From the NCBI GenBank assembly GCA_963760375.1, contig CAVXCS010000005.1, forward strand, positions 1,364,001-1,428,000: a DNA stretch of 64,000 nucleotides, written 5' to 3'. The notes under the pieces were generated by a model that saw nothing but the letters and a program-made list of their open reading frames with translations, was not told where the DNA came from and did no database searches. The stretch is from Pelagihabitans sp963760375 (GTDB lineage: Bacteria; Bacteroidota; Bacteroidia; Flavobacteriales; Flavobacteriaceae). This document shows positions 57,163 through 64,000 of this stretch, one piece after another; the stretch's first letter is position 1; every line of letters begins with the position of its first letter. The translations under genes and the position numbers were made by a program.

Positions 57163-59436
57163 ATGGCCCTAACAACACACATGGAAGCCATTCTTAAGGA
57201 ATACTTTGATCTATCCCATTGTACCATTGCCGCTTTGGAGGGCTATATCAGCACCAATTTTAAGGTATCCAGCGAAGAGCGCAACTTTGTGCTGAAAAAA
57301 TATCCCTATTCCGAAGCCACTTTTGCCCTGCTGCAAGCCGAAAACCGCCTGCTCGAGCAGCTCGCCGCCCTAGATTCCCTGGAATTTCCGAAAAGCGTTC
57401 TTTCTTCGGGGCAAGAAGCGCTCGTCATCGCCGAAGGCCATATCTACCGCCTGCTCACCTATGTCGAGGGCGATTTTCTGGGCGAAGTGGGCCATACCCC
57501 TGCCCTGCTGCGTTCCTTCGGCGCGTTTTTGGCCCAAATGGACAAGGTCATCTTTGAAACCTTCGATCCCGCCATCGCTGCCAAGGAATTTCAATGGGAC
57601 CTCCAGCACTTCCAACAGAACCATGCTCTTCTGAAATACATTCCCGATGCCGGCGACCGCAGTCTGGTCGATTATTTTTTCCTGCAATTCGAGGAACAAC
57701 TGGCCCCCTATCGATATAGCCTCAGAAAAGGCATCATCCACAACGATGCCAACGATTGGAACGTGCTCACACAAGACGGACAGGTCTCAGGCATCATCGA
57801 TTTCGGCGATATGTGCCATTCATGGCTCATCAATGAAGTGGCCGTCGCCATCACCTATGTGATGATGGAAAAGGAAGACCCCTTGGCCGTGGCCCAAGAA
57901 GTGATCAACGGTTACCATGGCATATTGCCCTTGCTGGAAATCGAGCTCGATCTGTTGTATTACCTGGTCGCGGCCCGTTTGTGCACCAGTGTCTGCAATT
58001 CGGCCCATGCCAAGACCCTAAAGCCCGACTCCGACTATATCACCATTAGCGAAAAACCGGCCTGGAAGCTCTTGAAAAAATGGGTCGGCATCAATCCCAT
58101 CAAGGCCAAGGACGCATTTCGGACGGCGGCCGGATTTGCACCAATACCCAAAAAATCAATAGGAGACCAACTGATGAAAAGGCAGCGTTTTTTGAGCGAG
58201 GCCCTTTCCCTGAGCTATAGCCATCCCATCGCCATGGATCGTGCCGCCTTCCAATACATGTTCGATCAGCAGGGCAATACCTTTCTGGATGCCTACAACA
58301 ACATTATGCTGGCCGGGCATTGCCACCCGAAGGTAGTACGTGCCGGCCAGCAGGCCATGGCCCGGCTCAATACCAATACGCGCTATCTGTATGATGTACT
58401 GCTGAATTACAGTGAATTATTGCTTTCGAAATTCCCGCCAAACCTCAATAAGGTGTTCTTCGTGAATTCTGGCAGCGCGGCCACCGATCTGGCGGTCCGT
58501 CTGGCCCTGGTCCATACGCAAAAAGAACAAATGATGGTCTTGGAACATGGCTACCACGGCAACACCAGAATGGGCATCGATGTGAGCCATTACAAGTACA
58601 GCCATAAGGGAGGCCCCGGCAAAAAAGACTACATCCTGCAGACCCCCTTGCCCAAGGCACATCATTCGGGGTATGCGGACGACGGCACCGCAGGGACCCA
58701 TTTTGCCGATGCTGCGATTTCCAAGATCCACGATCACAATGGTACGATCGCCGCTTTTATTGCCGAACCTATAGTGGGTTGTGGCGGCCAGGTGCCCTTG
58801 GCCCAAGGGTACCTACAAAAAGTGTATCCCGAAATCCGAAAACAGGGCGGGATCTGCATCAGCGACGAGGTACAGGTGGGTTTTGGCCGATTGGGCGATT
58901 GCTTTTGGGGCTACGAAATGCACGAAGTCGTCCCCGATATGGTGATTCTTGGAAAGCCCATGGGCAACGGCCATCCGATAGGCGCGGTAGTGACCACCTC
59001 TGAAATTGCCAAAAGTTTCGAAAACGGACCGGAGTTCTTCAGTTCGTTCGGGGGAAATCCGGTTTCCTGCGCCATTGGCCTTGCCGTACTGGAAGTCATC
59101 CTGGAAGAGAAACTACAGGCCCATGCCAAAAGTACGGGCGAATACTTAAAAACCAGATGGCAGCAATTGCAGGAGCAGTACCCACACATTGCCGATGTTA
59201 GGGGCCATGGCCTTTTTTTAGGGATAGAATTGGTCGACGCACTTGGGAATGCCGACACCCGTTTGGCCGCTTACCTCAAAAACGGACTTCGGGACCGGTA
59301 TATCTTGATCGGTACCGACGGCCCCTTCGACAGTGTGCTCAAGATCAAGCCGCCTTTATCATTTAAGGCTTCCGACTGCGATATTTTGATGGAGAACGTA
59401 GCCGAATTATTACAAATATTCATGAAAAATGAATAG
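57163..59436 (+). CDS. Aminoglycoside-phosphotransferase-fold kinase fused to class III aminotransferase
   Basis: The 757-residue protein joins two enzymes. Residues about 20-310 are an APH-type kinase with HNDANDWNVLTQDG near 194 (catalytic loop) and GIIDFGDMCHS near 212 (metal loop). Residues about 345-757 are a class III PLP aminotransferase with FVNSGSAATDLAVRLA near 437, ISDEVQVGFGRLG near 566 and the PLP lysine expected in ILGKPMGNGHP near 600. The pair recalls hydroxylysine kinase plus the AGXT2L phospho-lyases, which phosphorylate and then eliminate phosphate from amino alcohols. The M23 peptidase domain I recall from longer bacterial versions is absent. Confidence 0.88.
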   Translation: MALTTHMEAILKEYFDLSHCTIAALEGYISTNFKVSSEERNFVLKKYPYSEATFALLQAENRLLEQLAALDSLEFPKSVLSSGQEALVIAEGHIYRLLTYVEGDFLGEVGHTPALLRSFGAFLAQMDKVIFETFDPAIAAKEFQWDLQHFQQNHALLKYIPDAGDRSLVDYFFLQFEEQLAPYRYSLRKGIIHNDANDWNVLTQDGQVSGIIDFGDMCHSWLINEVAVAITYVMMEKEDPLAVAQEVINGYHGILPLLEIELDLLYYLVAARLCTSVCNSAHAKTLKPDSDYITISEKPAWKLLKKWVGINPIKAKDAFRTAAGFAPIPKKSIGDQLMKRQRFLSEALSLSYSHPIAMDRAAFQYMFDQQGNTFLDAYNNIMLAGHCHPKVVRAGQQAMARLNTNTRYLYDVLLNYSELLLSKFPPNLNKVFFVNSGSAATDLAVRLALVHTQKEQMMVLEHGYHGNTRMGIDVSHYKYSHKGGPGKKDYILQTPLPKAHHSGYADDGTAGTHFADAAISKIHDHNGTIAAFIAEPIVGCGGQVPLAQGYLQKVYPEIRKQGGICISDEVQVGFGRLGDCFWGYEMHEVVPDMVILGKPMGNGHPIGAVVTTSEIAKSFENGPEFFSSFGGNPVSCAIGLAVLEVILEEKLQAHAKSTGEYLKTRWQQLQEQYPHIADVRGHGLFLGIELVDALGNADTRLAAYLKNGLRDRYILIGTDGPFDSVLKIKPPLSFKASDCDILMENVAELLQIFMKNE

Positions 59437-59467
59437 CTTTGTCTACCTCATGTCAATTTGAACTGCT

Positions 59468-59848
59468 ATGGCAAACGACCTTACCAAAAATTTGGGTCTT
59501 GCGGTTTTGCGAATCGCCCCCTCTGTGATGATGCTGACCCATGGCATCCCAAAATTTCAAAAACTCATTGGCGGACTGCCCATCGAATTCGGAGATCCAT
59601 TGGGCATCGGACCCGTACCGTCCCTGTTCCTAGCCACGATAGGGGAATTGGTCTGTCCGATTTTTGTGATATTGGGTTACAGGACCCGCTGGTTTGCCGT
59701 GCCTACGGCTTTGACCATGGTCGTCGCGGGCTTTATCGTACACGCCTCGGACCCCTTCGCCGCCAAGGAAAAGGCATTCTTGTTTCTCACTTGTTTTGTG
59801 GCAATCATTCTTTTAGGCCCGGGCAAATACAGTTTGGATCGAAAATGA
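59468..59848 (+). CDS. DoxX-family membrane protein
   Basis: The 126-residue protein has four membrane helices and the DoxX opening with MLTHGIPKFQKL near residue 22, then IGELVCPIFVILGY near 57. Members sit in the inner membrane and are linked to quinone-related redox processes; the exact role varies. The stop at 59848 abuts the convergent holA gene (0-base gap). A frame in another register (59458-59856) was rejected because it lacks this pattern. Confidence 0.88.
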   Translation: MANDLTKNLGLAVLRIAPSVMMLTHGIPKFQKLIGGLPIEFGDPLGIGPVPSLFLATIGELVCPIFVILGYRTRWFAVPTALTMVVAGFIVHASDPFAAKEKAFLFLTCFVAIILLGPGKYSLDRK

Positions 59849-60850
59849 TCAAATGATCTTGACCAGCAGTTCCTTCAAAAGATCGGTCTGGGAAAGCGAA
59901 TTGGCCCCTACCCCTTTTCCCTTTAAGTCCATTTCCCGCAGATAGGAAATGGTTTGGCTTACCTTTTTCATTGGATAATTTTTTGCCGCGATCTGATACT
60001 CCGAAACGAAAAAGGGGTTGACCCTCAAAACCGTGGCCACGTTTTTTGTAGAGTGGTCCTGCAGCCCATGGTATTGGAGCAATTGGGTAAAAAAAGAATG
60101 TAACAGACTTACGGTGAGCAAAAAAGGATTGTCTTTAGGGTTTTGGGCGAAATAATTGATGATCCGGGTCGCCTTGAACACATTGCGTTCCCCTATGGCT
60201 TTTTTTAATTCGAAGTTGTTGAATTCTTTGCTGATGCCGATATGTTCCTCAATGAGATCGGGGTTGATTTCGGTATTGGCGGGCAGCACCAACTTTAACT
60301 TTTCCAGCTCGCTGTGGATCCTGCTTAAATCGGTGCCCAGGCATTCGACCAAAAGCGCTGCGGCTTCCGGGGCTATGCGATACCCTTTGGCTGCAAGGGT
60401 TTTTCGGATCCAATCGGCGACTTGATTTTCGTAGAGTTTTTTGCTCTCGAACAATAATCCCGTTTTTTGGATGGCCTTATAGAGTTTCTTTCTTTTATCG
60501 AGCTTTTTGTACTTGTAACAAATGACCAGCACTGTCGTAGGCTGGGGATGTTGGGCATAGGGTAATAGGTTTTCGATGGTCCTTGATAAATGTTGGGCTT
60601 CTTTTACGATAACTACCTGTCGTTCGGCCATCATGGGGTATCTTTTGGCATTGCCTACGATGTCTTCGATCCCCACGTCCTTGCCATAGAGGGTCATTTG
60701 GTTGAAACTCCTTTCACTTTCCTGAAGTACGTTCCGTTCGATGAATTCCGCGATCCGGTCGATATAGTAGGCTTCTTCCCCATGAAGGAAGTAAATGGGA
60801 CTGATTTTTCCCTTGCGTATGTCCTCTACGATTTGTTTTACATCATCCAT
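59849..60850 (-). CDS. holA: DNA polymerase III subunit delta HolA
   Basis: The ATG at 60850 gives 333 residues; the longer frame adds a stretch that belongs to the divergent gene's promoter and start. The clamp-loader delta form is clear: KGKISPIYFLHGEEAYYIDRI near residue 15 (the ATP-less Walker-like region), FLYG-equivalent region LPYAQHPQPTTVLVICYKYKKLDKRKK near 100, and the C-terminal collar helices with LLTVSLLHSFFTQLLQYHGL. It opens the sliding clamp during replication. It is divergent from the HsdR_N-type gene by 27 bases. Confidence 0.92.
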   Translation of the reverse strand: MDDVKQIVEDIRKGKISPIYFLHGEEAYYIDRIAEFIERNVLQESERSFNQMTLYGKDVGIEDIVGNAKRYPMMAERQVVIVKEAQHLSRTIENLLPYAQHPQPTTVLVICYKYKKLDKRKKLYKAIQKTGLLFESKKLYENQVADWIRKTLAAKGYRIAPEAAALLVECLGTDLSRIHSELEKLKLVLPANTEINPDLIEEHIGISKEFNNFELKKAIGERNVFKATRIINYFAQNPKDNPFLLTVSLLHSFFTQLLQYHGLQDHSTKNVATVLRVNPFFVSEYQIAAKNYPMKKVSQTISYLREMDLKGKGVGANSLSQTDLLKELLVKII

Positions 60851-60877
60851 CCCAAAAAAAATCATCAAATTTGCGCC

Positions 60878-61324
60878 ATGCAAGCGCTCAATTTTCCCAA
60901 CTATGGCTTTCGGCTCAAAAGTAGCGAAAATAAAATCCATATTTTTGATGTCATCCGCAAAAAGTTTGTGGTGTTACAGCCCGAAGAATGGGTAAGACAG
61001 CACGTTCTGCATTATCTGATGGAAGATAAAAAGTATCCCAAAAGCCTGATCAATGTGGAGAAACAATTGACTGTCAACGCCATCAAAAAACGATATGATG
61101 TGGTCATCTATAATTCCAACGGCCAAATCGATCTTTTAGTGGAATGCAAGTCGCCTTCCGTAAACATCGATCAGCAGGTCTTTGACCAAATCGCCCGTTA
61201 TAACATGAAACTCAATGCGCAACTGCTCATGGTGACCAACGGAATAGACCATTATTATTGTCGAATGGACTATGAACAAGAAAAATATGATTTTATAAAA
61301 GATGTTCCTGAATTTCGCCGTTAA
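60878..61324 (+). CDS. Stand-alone HsdR N-terminal (PD-(D/E)xK nuclease-like) domain protein
   Basis: The ATG at 60878 gives 148 residues; the long frame from 60590 overlaps holA and was rejected. It matches the type I restriction HsdR_N domain: opening MQALNFPNYGFRLKSSENK, then RKKFVVLQPEEWVRQHVLHYL, and the nuclease core RYDVVIYNSNGQIDLLVECKSPS with D...ECK in the expected spacing. No motor or methylase subunit is present. The pairing next to holA is something I recall from other Bacteroidota, which suggests a conserved housekeeping role. Confidence 0.87.
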   Translation: MQALNFPNYGFRLKSSENKIHIFDVIRKKFVVLQPEEWVRQHVLHYLMEDKKYPKSLINVEKQLTVNAIKKRYDVVIYNSNGQIDLLVECKSPSVNIDQQVFDQIARYNMKLNAQLLMVTNGIDHYYCRMDYEQEKYDFIKDVPEFRR

Positions 61325-61336
61325 TTTGCCATCGTT

Positions 61337-62338
61337 TTGAAAGTCGCCATCGTCATACTCAACTGGAACGGGGAAATACTGCTTGAGCAATATCTTCCTT
61401 CCGTGGTTCAATATTCGGCCCAGGCAGATATTTATTTGGCCGATAATGATTCGACCGATGGCTCGGTCGCTTTTGTAAAGCGGAATTTCCCCATGGTAAA
61501 AATCATTCAGAATGCCAGCAACGGGGGGTTTGCCAAAGGCTACAATGAAGCATTGAAACAAGTACAGGCCGATTTATATTGTTTGCTGAATTCCGATGTC
61601 GAGGTCACCGAAAATTGGCTGCGGCCGATATTGGAGCTATTCACCCAAAGGCCCAATGTGGCCATCGCACAGCCCAAAATATTGGACCTTTTAAAACAGG
61701 ACCATTTTGAATATGCGGGAGCCGCTGGAGGGTTCGTCGACCAGTTGGGTTACCCATTTTGCCGGGGACGTATTTTCCAGGCCTTGGAGGAAGATAAGGG
61801 CCAGTACAACGATACGAGGGAAATATTTTGGGCAACCGGTGCCTGTATGTTCATCAGAAAATCGGTTTTCGACACATTGGGAGGCTTCGATGAGGACTAT
61901 TTTGCCCACCAAGAGGAGGTAGACCTGTGTTGGCGTGCACAGAACCATGGATATAAGGTATTTTACAACGGGCACTCGACCGTTTACCATCTCGGAGGTT
62001 CCACGCTAAGTAACATGAACCCAAAAAAGACCTATCTCAATTTCAGGAATTCCCTGTTCACCATCACCAAAAATGTACCAAGGCCCAAGGCTTTCGTGAT
62101 TATTTTCATCCGGCTCATGCTCGACGGACTGGCCGCGCTTCGATTCGTTGCCCAATTCAAATTCAACCACTGCGCCGCGATTTTGCGGGCGCACCTGAGT
62201 TTTTATAGGCAGTTTGGGAAGATGTACCGCAAACGTGAAAAAACCAATTATGTTAAAAAATATGCCTTGGTTAAATCCATTGTGTGGTCACACTTCGTAC
62301 ATAGGGTAAATGATTTTAACAAATTAGTAAAAGATTAA
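61337..62338 (+). CDS. Family 2 glycosyltransferase (rhamnosyltransferase-like)
   Basis: The 333-residue GT-A protein starts with TTG at 61337 (KVAIVILNWNG, the family opening). It carries LADNDSTDGS near residue 34, the DxD-type CLLNSDVEVTENW near 82, ATGACMFIRKSVF near 166 and FAHQEEVDLCWRAQ near 189. Two amphipathic helices near the C-terminus may sit at the membrane. It probably adds one sugar in cell-surface glycan synthesis. It is 12 bases after the HsdR_N-type gene and likely shares its transcript. Confidence 0.88.
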   Translation: MKVAIVILNWNGEILLEQYLPSVVQYSAQADIYLADNDSTDGSVAFVKRNFPMVKIIQNASNGGFAKGYNEALKQVQADLYCLLNSDVEVTENWLRPILELFTQRPNVAIAQPKILDLLKQDHFEYAGAAGGFVDQLGYPFCRGRIFQALEEDKGQYNDTREIFWATGACMFIRKSVFDTLGGFDEDYFAHQEEVDLCWRAQNHGYKVFYNGHSTVYHLGGSTLSNMNPKKTYLNFRNSLFTITKNVPRPKAFVIIFIRLMLDGLAALRFVAQFKFNHCAAILRAHLSFYRQFGKMYRKREKTNYVKKYALVKSIVWSHFVHRVNDFNKLVKD

Positions 62339-62371
62339 CTAATTTAGCTGCGGCACCGAGTACTTATTACA

Positions 62372-62379
62372 TAATTTTG
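62372..62379 (+). promoter_or_regulatory. Candidate -7 element for the OmpA lipoprotein gene
   Basis: TAATTTTG matches the Bacteroidota -7 consensus TAnnTTTG exactly and lies 60 bases before the start codon at 62440. No good TTTG partner is found at the usual spacing upstream, so confidence is limited. Confidence 0.35.
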
Positions 62380-62439
62380 CCGCTTGATTTAACCAATTTT
62401 GAACAAATAACAATCCTTAAATTTAATCCTTAAAGAACT

Positions 62440-63291
62440 ATGAGAAAAATCGTATTAGGCTTTTTTGGAATCGCGTTACTACTTTCCTCTTGTGTATCAC
62501 AGAAGAAGTATTCCGATTTGGAAGCCAAAGCCAAAGAAACACAAGACCTATTGAATTCAGCTACAGTAAAGTTGAACACCTGTCTTGAAGAAAAAGCGAC
62601 CGCTACTTCAAGAATGCAGACTTTGGAAGACCAGAACGCTTTCCTAAAGGCCAATAACCAGGATTTAATCAACAATATGGGCAACCTCACCACTCTTACT
62701 ACAAAGGGTGCCGAGAACCTTGAAAAATCGTTGGAAAGCCTTCAAGAAAAGGACCTGACCATCAGAAAACTGCAAGATGCCATTACCCGCAGGGATTCCG
62801 TTAACCTTTCTTTAGTACAAAGTTTGAAAGGCGTACTTGGCAATTTGGATGACGAAGATATCGAAATCAGTGTGGAAAAAGGTGTGGTATTTGTTTCCAT
62901 CTCCGATAAACTGTTGTTCAGCAGCGGAAGCTACAACATTACCAACAGGGCCAAGGAAGTTTTGGGCAAAGTGGCCCAAGTGGTCAACAACAAACCCGAT
63001 TTCGAGTTCATGGTCGAAGGCCATACCGACGATGTTCCCTACCGAAGTGGAGTATTGTTGGACAATTGGGACCTAAGTGTAAAAAGAGCAACTGCCGTTG
63101 TTCGTATCCTTCAAAACGATTACAAAGTGGACCCAAAGCGTATGACCGCTGCAGGACGTGCCGAATACATTCCCGTATCGCCCACCGATAAATCGAAGAA
63201 CAGAAGAACCCGTATCGTAGTGCTACCAAAACTGGATCAGTTTTATAGCATGATCGAAGAAGGCATGAAAGACCCTGCGATCAACAAATAA
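62440..63291 (+). CDS. OmpA-family lipoprotein (Pal-like peptidoglycan-binding)
   Basis: The 283-residue protein has a lipobox (LLSSC, cysteine about 18), then a long coiled coil (residues about 25-130, with many heptad leucines and KDLTIRKLQDAI), and a C-terminal OmpA domain. The OmpA part shows KLLFSSGSYNIT near 160, FMVEGHTDDVPYR near 190 and the closing NRRTRIVVLPKLDQ near 255 with the arginines that bind diaminopimelate. It tethers the outer membrane to peptidoglycan. A strong terminator follows. Confidence 0.92.
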   Translation: MRKIVLGFFGIALLLSSCVSQKKYSDLEAKAKETQDLLNSATVKLNTCLEEKATATSRMQTLEDQNAFLKANNQDLINNMGNLTTLTTKGAENLEKSLESLQEKDLTIRKLQDAITRRDSVNLSLVQSLKGVLGNLDDEDIEISVEKGVVFVSISDKLLFSSGSYNITNRAKEVLGKVAQVVNNKPDFEFMVEGHTDDVPYRSGVLLDNWDLSVKRATAVVRILQNDYKVDPKRMTAAGRAEYIPVSPTDKSKNRRTRIVVLPKLDQFYSMIEEGMKDPAINK

Positions 63292-63311
63292 AAGTTAGAA
63301 TCGCTTATAAT

Positions 63312-63340
63312 AAAAGTGCGCCTATCGGCGCACTTTTTTT
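63312..63340 (+). terminator. Rho-independent terminator after the OmpA lipoprotein
   Basis: The arms AAAAGTGCGCC and GGCGCACTTTT around the loop TATC are followed by a long T-run, 20 bases after the stop at 63291. Confidence 0.92.
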
Positions 63341-63402
63341 TTGTCATCGTTGGAATGATGGGTTACCATATACCTACCCGGTGAATTCGGATCATAAACT
63401 GT

Positions 63403-64000
63403 TCACGACAATACATCCAAACTCCCTTTCCCTTCCCTCAATACCGTTGGTTCGCCTTCCGAAAGATCGATAATGGTGGAGGCCACATTGCCCCCATACC
63501 CCCCATCGATGACCACATCGACCAGCTTTTCCCATTTCTCATAAATCAGTTCTGGGTCGGTGGTATATTCCAAAAGCTCATCTTCATCGTGAATGGAGGT
63601 TGAAATGATTGGATTGCCCAGGGCTTCCACCAGCGCATGGGCTATACTGTTGTCGGGAATCCTGATCCCCACGGTTTTTTTCTTTTTGAACTCTTTGGGG
63701 AGGTTGTTATTGCCCGGCAAGATAAAGGTATATGGTCCCGGAAGGGCCCTTTTGAGAATTTTAAAGGTAGCGGTATCGATCTGCCTTACATAATCCGAAA
63801 GATTGCTCAGATCGGCACAGATAAACGACCAATTGGCCTTGTCGAGTTTAATGCCCTTAATCCGCGCAATCTTCTCCAACGCCTTGGTATTGGTAATGTC
63901 GCACCCCAAACCATATACGGTATCGGTTGGATAGATCACCAGCCCGCCCTTGCGCAAGACCTCGACAATCCTGGCAATTTCCTTGGGATTTGGATTTTCC
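63403..64000 (-). CDS. Threonylcarbamoyl-AMP synthase (Sua5/YciO/YrdC), N-terminus beyond the window
   Basis: The 198 visible residues run off the right edge: the frame stays open to 64000 (ENPNPKEIARIVEVLRKGG), so a start at 63957 would be artificial. The fold markers are GLVIYPTDTVYGLGCDI near the visible N-terminus (threonine/ATP-binding), RALPGPYTFILPG in the middle and VGIRIPDN followed by ISTSIHDEDEL. The closing IIDLSEGEPTVLREGKG is typical. The enzyme makes threonylcarbamoyl-AMP for the t6A modification of tRNAs. The YciO branch cannot be excluded. Confidence 0.9.
   Translation of the reverse strand, partial: ENPNPKEIARIVEVLRKGGLVIYPTDTVYGLGCDITNTKALEKIARIKGIKLDKANWSFICADLSNLSDYVRQIDTATFKILKRALPGPYTFILPGNNNLPKEFKKKKTVGIRIPDNSIAHALVEALGNPIISTSIHDEDELLEYTTDPELIYEKWEKLVDVVIDGGYGGNVASTIIDLSEGEPTVLREGKGSLDVLS

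Noticed and set aside
59458..59856. 132-codon + strand frame over the DoxX gene
   Set aside because: The other register encodes a clear four-helix DoxX protein; this one is arginine/histidine-rich shadow sequence.
60590..60877. Upstream extension of the HsdR_N-type gene
   Set aside because: It runs through holA on the opposite strand; the ATG at 60878 gives the normal family start.
1..64000. Search by eye for tRNA, rRNA, CRISPR arrays, insertion sequences and attachment sites
   Set aside because: None was found; intergenic regions are short and no cloverleaf, regular spaced repeat or terminal inverted repeat with target duplication was seen.

Overview
The window reads as a chromosomal segment of a marine-type member of the Flavobacteriaceae (Bacteroidota). 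The evidence is: a 287-residue RpoD without the long N-terminal region of proteobacterial sigma-70; a type IX secretion sorting domain of the gliding-motility kind; several families common in Bacteroidota (DUF4251, DUF5916, DUF6155, DUF2452, YaiO barrel, M14/3D/AmpD lipoproteins); A-rich ribosome-binding regions; and promoter-like sites of the TTTG / TAnnTTTG type. I saw no rRNA, tRNA, CRISPR array, transposase or integrase.

Layout. 0-8.3 kb: EamA transporter, a tandem set of three unannotated micro-genes with its own terminator, DUF4251, CocE-type hydrolase, lipoprotein, T9SS-exported adhesin-like protein, a GntR/FCD regulator with a textbook palindromic operator, and an ECF sigma factor coupled to a membrane protein. 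8.7-16.5 kb: a molybdenum-hydroxylase island (exported amidohydrolase, MocA-like cytidylyltransferase, XdhC, moaA, moeA, and a TAT-exported two-subunit IorAB-type enzyme). 16.6-21.4 kb: amino-sugar/carbohydrate genes. 21.5-29.8 kb: VWA lipoprotein, a small membrane protein, an overlapping four-gene cell-wall operon (cytochrome c/FG-GAP, 3D, amidase, carboxypeptidase), serine hydrolase and a left-handed beta-helix protein. 30-36.7 kb: menB, glycosyltransferase, helicase, hydroxyacid dehydrogenase, DUF6155, rpoD. 36.7-37 kb: a second tandem pair of unannotated micro-genes.

37.2-47.3 kb is the most system-like region. It is a tightly packed six-gene operon made of a soluble hybrid histidine kinase with its own HPt domain, a stand-alone receiver, a membrane-anchored HEAT-repeat protein, a processive GT2 glycan synthase, an LtaS-like membrane sulfatase carrying TPRs, and a YaiO-type TPR/outer-membrane barrel. 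I infer an envelope-spanning machine that makes, modifies and exports a polysaccharide under phosphorelay control. The TPRs of the sulfatase and of YaiO share the same WEG signature.

47.4-54.5 kb holds a dipeptidase, a thioesterase, a tiny secreted protein, a PQQ-propeller/cytochrome c lipoprotein and small accessory enzymes. 54.7-57 kb is a visibly AT-richer accessory patch: a multi-pass membrane protein translationally coupled to a small membrane protein, a phage-type HTH repressor, a palindromic candidate operator and a second HTH protein. 57.2-64 kb holds a kinase/aminotransferase fusion, DoxX, holA divergent from a stand-alone HsdR_N nuclease-like gene, GT2, an OmpA lipoprotein, and a threonylcarbamoyl-AMP synthase cut by the window end.

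All function calls rest on motifs and family recognition by eye; no database search was possible.
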